39,877 nucleotides of DNA from Bacillota bacterium (GTDB taxonomy: Bacteria > Bacillota > Clostridia > Acetivibrionales > JAEZXR01), in assembly GCA_023419605.1 (NCBI GenBank), contig JAEZXR010000031.1:1-39877 (forward strand), read 5' to 3'. The notes below the pieces were generated by a model. The model made no database searches, was not told the origin of the DNA, and worked only from the letters and a program-made list of their open reading frames with translations. Positions 6,357 to 15,900 of this stretch are shown piece after piece; position 1 is the stretch's first letter, and every line of letters begins with the position of its first letter. The position numbers and the translations under genes were made by a program.

Positions 6357-7172
6357 ATGAGCGACAGAGGTTCTTATCAGATTGAAAAAATATCAGGAAA
6401 CCTGAAATTGGAAGTAAATCGTTTGAAAGCGCAGGTGGAATTGTTTTGGAACAAGGAACTGAAACGGTATAAGGAATTTGGCTTGAGAGACGGCATGTCG
6501 GTGGTGGAACTTGGGTGTGGTCCGGGATTTTTGACAGAAAAATTGTTGAGGGAATTTCCCAATATAAATATTATTGCGGTGGAAATCGACCCGTTTTTAT
6601 GCGAAACAGCCCAAAACTATTTGAGCCAGGAATACCAGCGGTTTAAAGTCATTGAAGGGTCCATTTTGAACACAGGGCTGGAGGAAAACTCTTTTGATTT
6701 TGCCATCACGCGATTGGTTTTGGAACACCTTCCGGACCCGGTGAGTGCAGTAAGTGAAATTAAGAGAATTTTAAAACCGGGCGGAAAAGCGGTGTTTGTT
6801 GATAACGATTTTGAAATGCATATTATGGCATATCCCAATATTCCCGAGTTGAGAGAACTCTATGATGCTTACTGTCAATCCCGCAGCTCCGAGGGCGGTA
6901 ATCCTAGAATCGGCCGCGAATTGCCGGGAATTTTAAAAGCTGGGGGCTTAACCAATATAGACTTTGAGGTTATATGTGCCCACAGTGGTATTCTAGGCGA
7001 TGAAATGTTTTTTAAATCCGAAGGAATCGGTATTCCATCCAGACTCGTGCAAGACGGGTTTCTCTCCAGCAAGAGCCTTGGCAAAATAGCAGTTAATTGG
7101 AGAGACATGGTTAAAAATGAAGAACATGCGATTATCAGGCAATTATATATGGCTGTCGGGGAAAAACTTTGA
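6357..7172 (+). CDS. Class I SAM-dependent methyltransferase, stand-alone
   Basis: The start is taken as ATG 6357 directly after AAGGAGGAGG; the frame is open from 6336. The product has 271 residues. The Rossmann-type SAM fold is clear: motif I VVELGCGPGF, an acidic loop AVEIDPF, a DFAITRLVLEHL segment and the post-motif LKPGGKAVFVDNDFE. It contains no carrier or ketosynthase domain. Only 12 nt separate it from PKS1, whose first domain is an ACP, so the two are surely co-transcribed. The enzyme may methylate an ACP-bound starter or the finished product (O-methylation is the commonest role for this class next to PKS genes). A BioC-like action on malonyl-ACP cannot be excluded. The target is inference; the methyltransferase call is firm. 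Confidence 0.87.
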   Translation: MSDRGSYQIEKISGNLKLEVNRLKAQVELFWNKELKRYKEFGLRDGMSVVELGCGPGFLTEKLLREFPNINIIAVEIDPFLCETAQNYLSQEYQRFKVIEGSILNTGLEENSFDFAITRLVLEHLPDPVSAVSEIKRILKPGGKAVFVDNDFEMHIMAYPNIPELRELYDAYCQSRSSEGGNPRIGRELPGILKAGGLTNIDFEVICAHSGILGDEMFFKSEGIGIPSRLVQDGFLSSKSLGKIAVNWRDMVKNEEHAIIRQLYMAVGEKL

Positions 7173-7184
7173 AAGGGGATAGCG

Positions 7185-10100
7185 ATGGCGATGTCTAAGT
7201 TTCAAGCAGATTCTTTGAAAGAAGGGACGGGCTCTTGCTCTTCCGGGATTCATTCCAGAAAGAGGGCTTTCCCAGGTGGATACGTCCTGAAAAGGGTAAA
7301 AGAGGAAATTGCAAAACTGTTAGAGATGCCGGAAGATTCCGCGGAGTTGGAAGGAAGCTTTTTAGAAATAGGCGTAAATTCACTGAAGGCGGTTGAACTG
7401 GTAGAAGCGTTGAATCAAGCTATGGGAATTGAGTTGGGCGTAGAGGTTGCCTTTGACTACAGAGGAATAAAAGAACTGTCTGCGTATATAGACAGCCAAT
7501 ATGGAGGAGGGAACTATGAAGAGGAAGAAAAGACCGTGGAATGCTCCTCCCGCCCCCATATCCCGGGAAAAGCCACTGAGGATGTACAGAAGGCAGCAGA
7601 CAAGACTGGGTATGGACCACTGCCGGTACTGACAGAATCCAGCCAGGATATTGCCATTATCGGAATCTCCGGAAGGTTTGCCGGTGCAGAGACGGTAGAA
7701 GAGTTCTGGCACCATCTGCGGGAAGGTCACTGCTGCATTGCAGAGATTGAGAGAGAAGGATGGGAGACATCTGAATATTATGATCCGGATCCCATAAAAA
7801 GGAATAAATCCATCAGCAAATGGGGCGGATTGGTTAAATCCATCGACCGGTTTGATGCATTGTTTTTTAATATTTCACCCCGGGAAGCCGAGAGGATGGA
7901 CCCGCAGCAGAGATTATTCCTGGAGGAGGCCTACAGAGCGTTCGAGGATGGGGGCTATTCCACCGAACAGTTGTCCGGGAAGAAGGTAGGAGTTTTTGTC
8001 GGAGGGCGGGCCTCCGACTATAAGAGCAAAACGCTGGAAGCTGAAGATGTAAATTCCCAAACATTTTTGGGTACTGATATGGCCATCCTTTCAGCAAGAA
8101 TTTCGTACTATCTGAACCTGAAAGGTCCGGCACTGGCTATCGATACGGCATGTTCCTCCTCACTGGCAGCCATTCATCTGGCTTGTGAGAGCATTCGCCG
8201 GGGAGAATCGGAAATGGCACTGGCGGGTGGTGTATTTATAATGAATTCGCCGGAGTTTTATCTCATGGCATCCAAAACAGATATGCTTTCGCCGGAAGGC
8301 AGCTGCAAAACCTTTGATGACAAGGCCAATGGGATCGTCGTAGGAGAAGGTGTGGGGGCCTGTATACTGAAAAGGCTGGAGGATGCACAGAGAGACGGAG
8401 ACTATATTTATGGGGTGGTGAAAGGCTCGGCAATAAACCAGGATGGAAAGACCAAAGGAATTACCGCTCCCAGCACACTTTCTCAAAAGCAATTGATCTA
8501 TGACGTATATCAAAAAACCGGCATTCATCCCGAGACGGTGGGATATATCGAAGCCCATGGGACAGGAACCAAATTGGGAGATCCCATTGAGATAAAAGCT
8601 TTGACGGAGGCCTTCGGCATGTTTACCGACAAGTGCCAATTTTGTGCAATCGGTTCCCATAAGCCCAACATAGGCCATACCATAATGACGGCCGGTATTG
8701 CAGGCGTATTTAAGGTCCTGATGGCGATGAAATATAGGGAAATTCCTCCCACCATCAACGTAAGCAAAGTAAACAGTCACATTGATTTTAAAAGAAGTCC
8801 TTTCTATATCAATACCCAACTCCAGGAATGGAAAAGAGCAGAGGGTTCTCCCCTCCGAGCCGGAATAAGTTCCTTCGGATTTAGCGGTACAAATTGCCAT
8901 GTCATTATTGAAGAAGCCCCCCCTCAAAGCAGAAAAATGGAGAGCTCATCCAGACCTTATTATTTTATTCCGCTTTCAGCAAAAACAGAAACGGCTTTAC
9001 ACCGGAAAATTGTGGAACTGGATCACTGGTTGGAAAAAGGGGTGGAGAATTGTTCCATAAAAGATATAAGTTATACCCTTCATAGGGGAAGAAGCCACTT
9101 TAATCTGCGTTTGGCTCTAGTAGTGAAAGACGTTGATGAATTGCGTCAGAAAGTTAAGGATATCCGTACAACGGGTACTGCACAAAACCATCCGATCCAT
9201 GACCTGAAAAAGACGCTGCCAAAGCAGGAACCTGTATTAAAGGAGCTTGGAGGATATCTTATCGAGCAGATCAGCGGAACGGTTGCTTTAAAGGAGGAGG
9301 AATTCAGGGATAAACTTCTGGCACTGGCGGATTTATATGTAAAAGGATACGACTTGGACTGGGAAAGCTTTTACAGGGAAGAAGATTATCACCGCATCCC
9401 CATGCCTGCCTATCCTTTTGATAGGGAACGCTATTGGATCCCTCAGACATGGAATGCGAAGGAAACTTCCGACTCCTTCGGCGGCGGTGCCGGGTCTGCT
9501 ATTACAGCCGACCGGTATGTGCTGGAGAAGGACTGGAAAGAATCAGAAGTCCATAGCCCAAATACCCTGAGTTTTACCGGTACAGCCGTTGTACTTGTCA
9601 ACAATGAAACCCGGCTGATTGCTAAGAGCTTATTTCGAAGGATGGCAAGTGTAAAAGTCGTTGTCATCCAGGATGACTCCTCATTTTCCAGACGTTCCGA
9701 GGATGAATATTTGATTGATTTTGCCTCGGTTGGCCATGGTGCCCAAGCAGCCAGAGAAATCCTGGACAGAGAAAATACGATCGCAGGGCTGATTGATTTA
9801 TCCGATTTACACAGCCATTCAATGGATAGGAGCGAAGGGAGCCTTGGAAAAATTGCCTTGCTCCAGGCCCTGATAAAAAATTCACACAATGCTCCACTGT
9901 ACGTGCTGCATCTGACCAAAGGACTTCAGGCCTTCGGCATGGAGGAACTAACTCTTGCAGGGGCTGACTTTGCAGGGATGACCAGAATGCTAAGTGCTGA
10001 ATACGGTAGAGTTTCATCCAGAACGGTGGATATCGACCTGCCGTTGATGGATGTTGAAAGCATTGAAAGGGTTATTTTCAAAGAATTGAGTACCGACGCA

Positions 10101-12908
10101 CCGGAAGGAGAGATTTGCTATCGGAAGGGTAAGCGATATTCACCCTTTCTTAAAGAATTGAATCCTATGGATTTGAAAGGAATGGACATAAATGTTGGTT
10201 CGATTGCCGCCGATCCCGATGGCGTAATTGTAATAACAGGAGGAACCCGCGGTATTGGTGCAGCAATGGCAGAGATGCTGGCAGACAAGGGAGCACGGAA
10301 ACTGGTGCTTATGGGAATGCAGGCGCTGCCAGCCCGGAACCAATGGAATGCTTTACCAAAGAATGGAGAGACAAGGGCGAAGATCGATTTCATTACCCGG
10401 CTGGAGAACAAAGGGGTTCATCTGGAAATCTATACGGGTCCCCTGACCCATAAGGCAGAAATAGCCCAGTTCTTTGAGGGAATAAGGCAAAGGTTTGGAA
10501 ATATAAAAGGAGTAATCCATTGTGCAGGTTTGAGCAAGGGGGAAAATACTGCTTTTATAAACAAAAATATAGAAGACATAGAGGCCGTGTTTGAACCGAA
10601 AATTAATGGGTTGGAGACTCTGCATGAGATATTTTCAAGGGATGAACTACGCTTCTTTATCCTCTGCTCCTCCGTATCTGCACAAATTCCCGTATTGGCT
10701 TCCGGTATAATGGATTACGCCGCTGCCAATGCTTTCATGGATTATTTTGCCTCTTATCAGCATAGTAAGGGGAATACCTACTATAAATCCATCAACTGGC
10801 CCGGATGGAAGGAGGTAGGCATGGGGGCGCCCAAAAGCCCTATATATTACCGGATTGGCTTTACCTCACTTTCAACCGCTGACGGACTTCTTATGCTGGA
10901 CAAGTCCTTGCAGTTCGCGCACAAGCCCTGTATAATGCCCTGTTTGGCAAATACAGAGAACTTCAAGCCGGAGCTGCTGCTTCATGTAAGAGAGAATAAG
11001 AGCCATAAGCCGAGCTCGGTTTTAGAAATAAAAGAAGGAATACCGGCAGCGGCGGTAGGGGTTGAAAGTGCCAGGGCCGGTGTGGAACAGCGGTTGAAGG
11101 AGCTTTTTTCCAGGGAGCTTAAAATTCCCAGGGACCGGCTGGAAGTGGATATTCCTTTTGAAGATTTGGGCGTTGATTCCATACTAATTGCTGAGTTTAC
11201 CAGGAAAATCGAAGACTGGATCGGAAAAAAACTGGATCCTTCTCTATTTCTTGAGTACCCCACATTGCAATTGCTCAGCCGGCATCTGGAGATTGACATG
11301 GGAGATGCGAAGAAGAAGAATACACCGGATCGTCCATCCACCGGTGAGAAAGAGAAAATCAGCCTGCCTGCCGAAATCCCCTATAACAGGGAAAGGGGAG
11401 AAGAGGTACGGACAGAACTGACGGAAGGGCAGGATTCTTCCCTATGGCAAAAAATAGCCATTATTGGCATTGCATGCAATTTCCCCGATGCAACTACCAA
11501 AGAGGAGTACTGGCAAAACCTTCTGGAAGGCAAAGACAGTATCAAGGAAGCACCTGCATCCCGATGGGATGTGAATCATTATTATGCCCCGGAATATAAA
11601 AAAGGGAAAACCGTAAGCAAATGGGGAGGCTTTATTGAGGATATCGAGTATTTCGATGCCCAATACTTTGGCATAAACCCTAAGGAAGCCCCTCATCTAG
11701 ACCCCCTCATTCGTCAATTCCTGGAAGTCAGCGGACAGACCCTCCGGGATGCAGGATATGAAAAAGAGGAATTATGGGGTAAAAAAGTCGGGGTGTTTGT
11801 CGGTTCAAGGGTAGCAAACTATTCGGCAAAAATCAAACAGATGCTGCGCAACAGTATCATGGGCATAGGGCAGAATTTCATAGCGGCCCATGTTTCTCAC
11901 TTCTATAATTTTAAAGGTCCTACCCTGGTGGTGGATACTGCATGTTCCTCATCGCTGGTAAGCGTCCATTTGGCTTGTCAGAGTCTGATAATGAAGGAAT
12001 CGGACCTTGCCCTGGCAGGCGGGGTGGATATTCTGCTGGATGAAAAGCCCTATATCCTACTCAGTGAAGGCAAGGCACTCTCACCGGATGGCAAATGCCA
12101 TACCTTTGATGAAAAGGCCAACGGTTTTGTTCCCGGAGAGGGATGCGGCGCTGTGCTGCTGAAGCGCCTGGACAAAGCTGTTGCTGACGGGGATAGAATC
12201 TATGCGGTGATTGAAGCATCGGCAGTAAATAACGACGGTCATACGATGGGCATCACCACGCCCAATCCGGAAGCCCAAAGCGAGGTAATCGAAGAAGCCC
12301 TGCGAAAGGGGAAAATCAATCCGGCTTCCATCAGCTATATAGAGACCCATGGCACCGGCACTATGATCGGTGATCCCATAGAACTAAAGGCGCTGACCAG
12401 GGTTTTCCGGCAGGTTACCTCCGAGCGGCAATTTTGCGGTGTAGGCAGCGTCAAAACCAACATCGGGCACCTGCTCAGCGCAGCCGGTATAGCCAGTTTG
12501 ATAAAAACAGCCCTTGCCCTCCGGCATAGGCTGATACCTCCTACTCTACATTGTGAGACTCCAAATCCCAGGTTTGAATTTGCCAACTCCCCCTTCTATC
12601 CCAATACTGCAGTAAAGGAGTGGGAGGTCCGCCATGGGATTCGCCGGTCTGGAATCAGTTCCTTCGGTTTTGGAGGGACAAATGCCCATATGATTGTGTG
12701 TGAGTTCCAACCTCAATTCTATGAAGAATATTATGAGCAAAGAAGTGCGCTGCCGCCCATCCGGTTCAATCGCAAGCGGTATATGCCGGAGGAGCATGAG
12801 ACAGCGGCAGGAGCACCTTTTTTCAATCTGGCGGAGGATAAGGATGAATGGAGTAAAATTCATTCCAATACAATATTTTCGTTGCTGAAGCTGAAAAAGG
12901 AAGATTAA
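7185..12908 (+). CDS. Trans-AT type I polyketide synthase PKS1 (ACP-KS-KR-ACP-KS)
   Basis: The start is ATG 7185 behind AAAGGGGAT. Domains in the 1907 residues are: ACP about 35-105 (GVNSL, Ser66); KS about 155-585 (DTACSSS, Cys323; EAHGTGT, His458; KPNIGH); a post-KS linker ending MPAYPFDRERYW near 755; KR about 775-1220 (nucleotide motif GGTRGIG near 1018; catalytic Tyr1178 in MDYAAANAF); ACP about 1300-1375 (GVDSI, Ser1332); and KS about 1420-1845 (Cys1587, ETHGTGT His1722, KTNIGH). There is no AT domain, so a trans-acting malonyl AT must serve it. The KR lacks the Asp of B-type enzymes (HCAGLSKGEN), suggesting an A-type L-hydroxyl product. It begins with an ACP lacking an upstream module and ends with a KS whose processing domains lie at the start of PKS2, 24 nt downstream: a split module. 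The N-terminal ACP probably carries the starter unit. Confidence 0.93.
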   Translation: MAMSKFQADSLKEGTGSCSSGIHSRKRAFPGGYVLKRVKEEIAKLLEMPEDSAELEGSFLEIGVNSLKAVELVEALNQAMGIELGVEVAFDYRGIKELSAYIDSQYGGGNYEEEEKTVECSSRPHIPGKATEDVQKAADKTGYGPLPVLTESSQDIAIIGISGRFAGAETVEEFWHHLREGHCCIAEIEREGWETSEYYDPDPIKRNKSISKWGGLVKSIDRFDALFFNISPREAERMDPQQRLFLEEAYRAFEDGGYSTEQLSGKKVGVFVGGRASDYKSKTLEAEDVNSQTFLGTDMAILSARISYYLNLKGPALAIDTACSSSLAAIHLACESIRRGESEMALAGGVFIMNSPEFYLMASKTDMLSPEGSCKTFDDKANGIVVGEGVGACILKRLEDAQRDGDYIYGVVKGSAINQDGKTKGITAPSTLSQKQLIYDVYQKTGIHPETVGYIEAHGTGTKLGDPIEIKALTEAFGMFTDKCQFCAIGSHKPNIGHTIMTAGIAGVFKVLMAMKYREIPPTINVSKVNSHIDFKRSPFYINTQLQEWKRAEGSPLRAGISSFGFSGTNCHVIIEEAPPQSRKMESSSRPYYFIPLSAKTETALHRKIVELDHWLEKGVENCSIKDISYTLHRGRSHFNLRLALVVKDVDELRQKVKDIRTTGTAQNHPIHDLKKTLPKQEPVLKELGGYLIEQISGTVALKEEEFRDKLLALADLYVKGYDLDWESFYREEDYHRIPMPAYPFDRERYWIPQTWNAKETSDSFGGGAGSAITADRYVLEKDWKESEVHSPNTLSFTGTAVVLVNNETRLIAKSLFRRMASVKVVVIQDDSSFSRRSEDEYLIDFASVGHGAQAAREILDRENTIAGLIDLSDLHSHSMDRSEGSLGKIALLQALIKNSHNAPLYVLHLTKGLQAFGMEELTLAGADFAGMTRMLSAEYGRVSSRTVDIDLPLMDVESIERVIFKELSTDAPEGEICYRKGKRYSPFLKELNPMDLKGMDINVGSIAADPDGVIVITGGTRGIGAAMAEMLADKGARKLVLMGMQALPARNQWNALPKNGETRAKIDFITRLENKGVHLEIYTGPLTHKAEIAQFFEGIRQRFGNIKGVIHCAGLSKGENTAFINKNIEDIEAVFEPKINGLETLHEIFSRDELRFFILCSSVSAQIPVLASGIMDYAAANAFMDYFASYQHSKGNTYYKSINWPGWKEVGMGAPKSPIYYRIGFTSLSTADGLLMLDKSLQFAHKPCIMPCLANTENFKPELLLHVRENKSHKPSSVLEIKEGIPAAAVGVESARAGVEQRLKELFSRELKIPRDRLEVDIPFEDLGVDSILIAEFTRKIEDWIGKKLDPSLFLEYPTLQLLSRHLEIDMGDAKKKNTPDRPSTGEKEKISLPAEIPYNRERGEEVRTELTEGQDSSLWQKIAIIGIACNFPDATTKEEYWQNLLEGKDSIKEAPASRWDVNHYYAPEYKKGKTVSKWGGFIEDIEYFDAQYFGINPKEAPHLDPLIRQFLEVSGQTLRDAGYEKEELWGKKVGVFVGSRVANYSAKIKQMLRNSIMGIGQNFIAAHVSHFYNFKGPTLVVDTACSSSLVSVHLACQSLIMKESDLALAGGVDILLDEKPYILLSEGKALSPDGKCHTFDEKANGFVPGEGCGAVLLKRLDKAVADGDRIYAVIEASAVNNDGHTMGITTPNPEAQSEVIEEALRKGKINPASISYIETHGTGTMIGDPIELKALTRVFRQVTSERQFCGVGSVKTNIGHLLSAAGIASLIKTALALRHRLIPPTLHCETPNPRFEFANSPFYPNTAVKEWEVRHGIRRSGISSFGFGGTNAHMIVCEFQPQFYEEYYEQRSALPPIRFNRKRYMPEEHETAAGAPFFNLAEDKDEWSKIHSNTIFSLLKLKKED

Positions 12909-12932
12909 TTAACGATAACTGGGGTGGTCATT

Positions 12933-15900
12933 ATGATAAATTATAATGAGTTTAAGTACCTTGTCGAAATGAAAAATACCGATTTTATTATGCGGGACCA
13001 TCGGCTTTTCCAGGTTGGCATCATGCCTGGAGTCACTTTTCTGGAAATGGTCTGTAAAGCGTTAAAGGCAGAAGGCTTTTCTCTTTCGGAAATCCAGCTT
13101 AAAAATATACTTTTTAAAGAACCTATATCTACGACGGAAGCCTTCGATAGAAGGATACGCATTGCCCTGGAAAAAACAGAGAAATGTGGGATCATAACCG
13201 CCAAAAGCCAAAAAATAAAAGGTAACCGGGTGCTCAGCACGAAATGGGAAGACCATCTCCAGTGTGAGCTTCACCTTACCCAGGGGTTTCCGGCAAAAAC
13301 CCTTGATATTGAAAAACTGAAACACAGCGCTGAAAGAGTAGCGGATGCGGATGAAGCCTACGCGTATAGCCGCAAGGTAGGAATCAATCATCTGGAATTT
13401 ATGAAGACATTGGGAAATATATACCTGGGTACAGATTATTTGCTGGCTGAGCTCCATTTATGTGATCTGGCTGAACAGTATCTGGATTATTCCTGTCTTC
13501 ATCCCGTATACCTGGATGCTTCAACAGTTGTTCCTTTCCTGTTAAAGTTTAACGGCAAAAGCTTTTACGAAATTGACTCCGGAATGTTTATTCCCATGCA
13601 TATCGAGGCATTTTGCGGAATGGAAGGTTTGAGAGAGAAGTGTTTTGTGTATTTGGAAAAGCGCAACAGTATACTTGCGGCATCCAGGGATCTTAAGAGC
13701 GATTATATAGAACTTTATAACGAACAGGGAAGAATGACAGCATGTTTTGATAAGCTTTCCTATAAGAAAGTGCGGTCGAAGGAGCTGATTTTAAATCTGG
13801 GGAAAGTAGAATCGGCGAAGGAAAACATCCCTCTATCCTCCAAAAACCAATGGCAAACAAGTTTGCATAAATCGTCACAGAAAAATGTATCAATAGCTTC
13901 TCCTTCACCGGAGAAACAGCCGGGAGCGAAAAACAGCAAATCGCAATCCATTCAGTCTGTCCAGCAGGATTTGCGTAGAATGGTAGCCGATGTAATGGAT
14001 AGAAGGGCTGAGGATATCGATATTGAAGCAAGCTACTATGATCAGGGACTTGACTCGGGAAACCTATTACAGCTGGTTCAAGGGTTGGAAGATAAACTGG
14101 GGCAGCAGTTTTACCCGACGTTGTTGTTTGAGTATAAAAATATTAGAGAATTAGCGGAATACCTGATAAAGGAATTGGAAGAAAAGAACGATGAGCAGGA
14201 TAAAAAGGAAGTCTATGGCATCCATGGAGAGTCCGAACTGATCTATTACCGTTGTGCCTGGGAGAAGTCCGCCCTTTCCTTCAATGCCCCGGAACAGGTA
14301 CAACAGGAGAATGTACTGATTTTTGATGCCGGAGAACAACTATACCCTCTTTTTGCGGAGAGACTGGCCGGAGGGAACGCCGTACTGGTGAAACCCGGTA
14401 AGGAATACCGGGAGTCCGGAAATCGGATTTTTGAAATTGATCCCGGATGCCGGGCCCATTACAGTCAGTTGATGGAGGTCCTAAAACGCCGGAACCTGCT
14501 GCCTCAAAAAACAATTCATATGGGATCATCGGATGGTTTCAGTACAGACCGGGAAATTCTGGACCGGCATATGAAGAGCGGAATCTATTCTTTACTGTAC
14601 CTTAGCCAGGCACTTATGGAGCAAAAGCGCGAAGAAAAAATCAGGATGCTTTTTGCATATCTGACCCGGGATAGCGAGTCTCAGCCCCAATACGCAGCAG
14701 TAAGCGGTTTTGCCAGAACCCTTCGGATGGAGAACCCCCGATTTGTCTGTAAAACGCTGGAGTTAAGGAACCCGTTGGAGGAACAGCCGGGATTATGGGA
14801 TATTCTGCTCTCGGAGCTACAGATGGAAACAGAGGATGAAATCGCGGTGCGCTATGAAGATGGAAGACGTTTCGTAAAGCGGGTCAGAGAGTTTGATGCG
14901 GAAAGTAAAGCCGGGGAACCTGTAAAGCTGAAAGAGAACGGCGTATATTTAATCAGCGGAGGTGCCGGCGGTCTGGGACTGACTTTTGCAAAATATATTG
15001 CGGGACAGGTAAAATCAAGGCTGGTGCTTACAGGACGGTCCGGGTTAAGTGCTGAGAAGGAACGAAGGCTGCAGGCGATTCAGGCCTTAGGCTCTGAAGT
15101 TATGTATGTTCAGTCGGATGTGGCCAGCCTTGAGGATGTAGAAAAATTAACAACCCTCGTAAAAACACGCTTTGGTAGTATAGACGGTGTGATTCATAGT
15201 GCAGGAGTGGTCCGGGACTCGGTGATCCTCAGGAAAACTGCGGAAGAAATGGAGGCGGTACTGGCACCGAAGGTTTACGGGACAGTAAATCTGGACGAGG
15301 CTTTGGCCGGAGAAAAACTTGACTTCTTTATCCTGTTTTCTTCTGCGGCCTCAGTAGTAGGCAATGTGGGGCAGTGTGATTATGCCTATGGAAACAGTTT
15401 TATGGATCATTATGCAGCGAGGAGGGACATGCTTCAAAAACGGCAGGAACGGTTCGGCAAGACGCTTTCCATCAACTGGCCTTTATGGAAGGAGGGCGGA
15501 ATGAGGATTGACAAAGACGCCGAAGACCGCCTTGCAAAGACCCTGGGACTCAGGCCCATCAGTACCGGGACCGGGCTGGAGGTCTTTGTAAAAGGGTTGG
15601 CACAACCGGAAATACAGCTGCTGGTTCTGGAAGGGGAGCGGCATAAGCTGGCGCAGGTAGTGGCCTATGGCCGGAAGGAGGACACAGAGGCAGAGGACGG
15701 TTCCACAGAGCAGATAATTGATATGCCGTCAGAAGAAGAGGCCGGATTCCCGTCGTGGGAAAAGGAAAGGGTGGCTTTTATCGGCAAAGAACCTGTCAAT
15801 GAGCCCATAGCAATCATTGGAATGGGAGGTGTCATGCCCGGTTCGGAGAGCCTGGAAAGCTTCTGGGAGAACATAGCGGCAGGGAAGGACCTTATCAGTG

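Noticed and set aside
8160..8927. Long minus-strand open frame (255 codons) opposite the first KS of PKS1
   Set aside because: It mirrors the highly conserved KS coding sequence and has no recognisable protein features; similar shadow frames occur opposite the other PKS domains.
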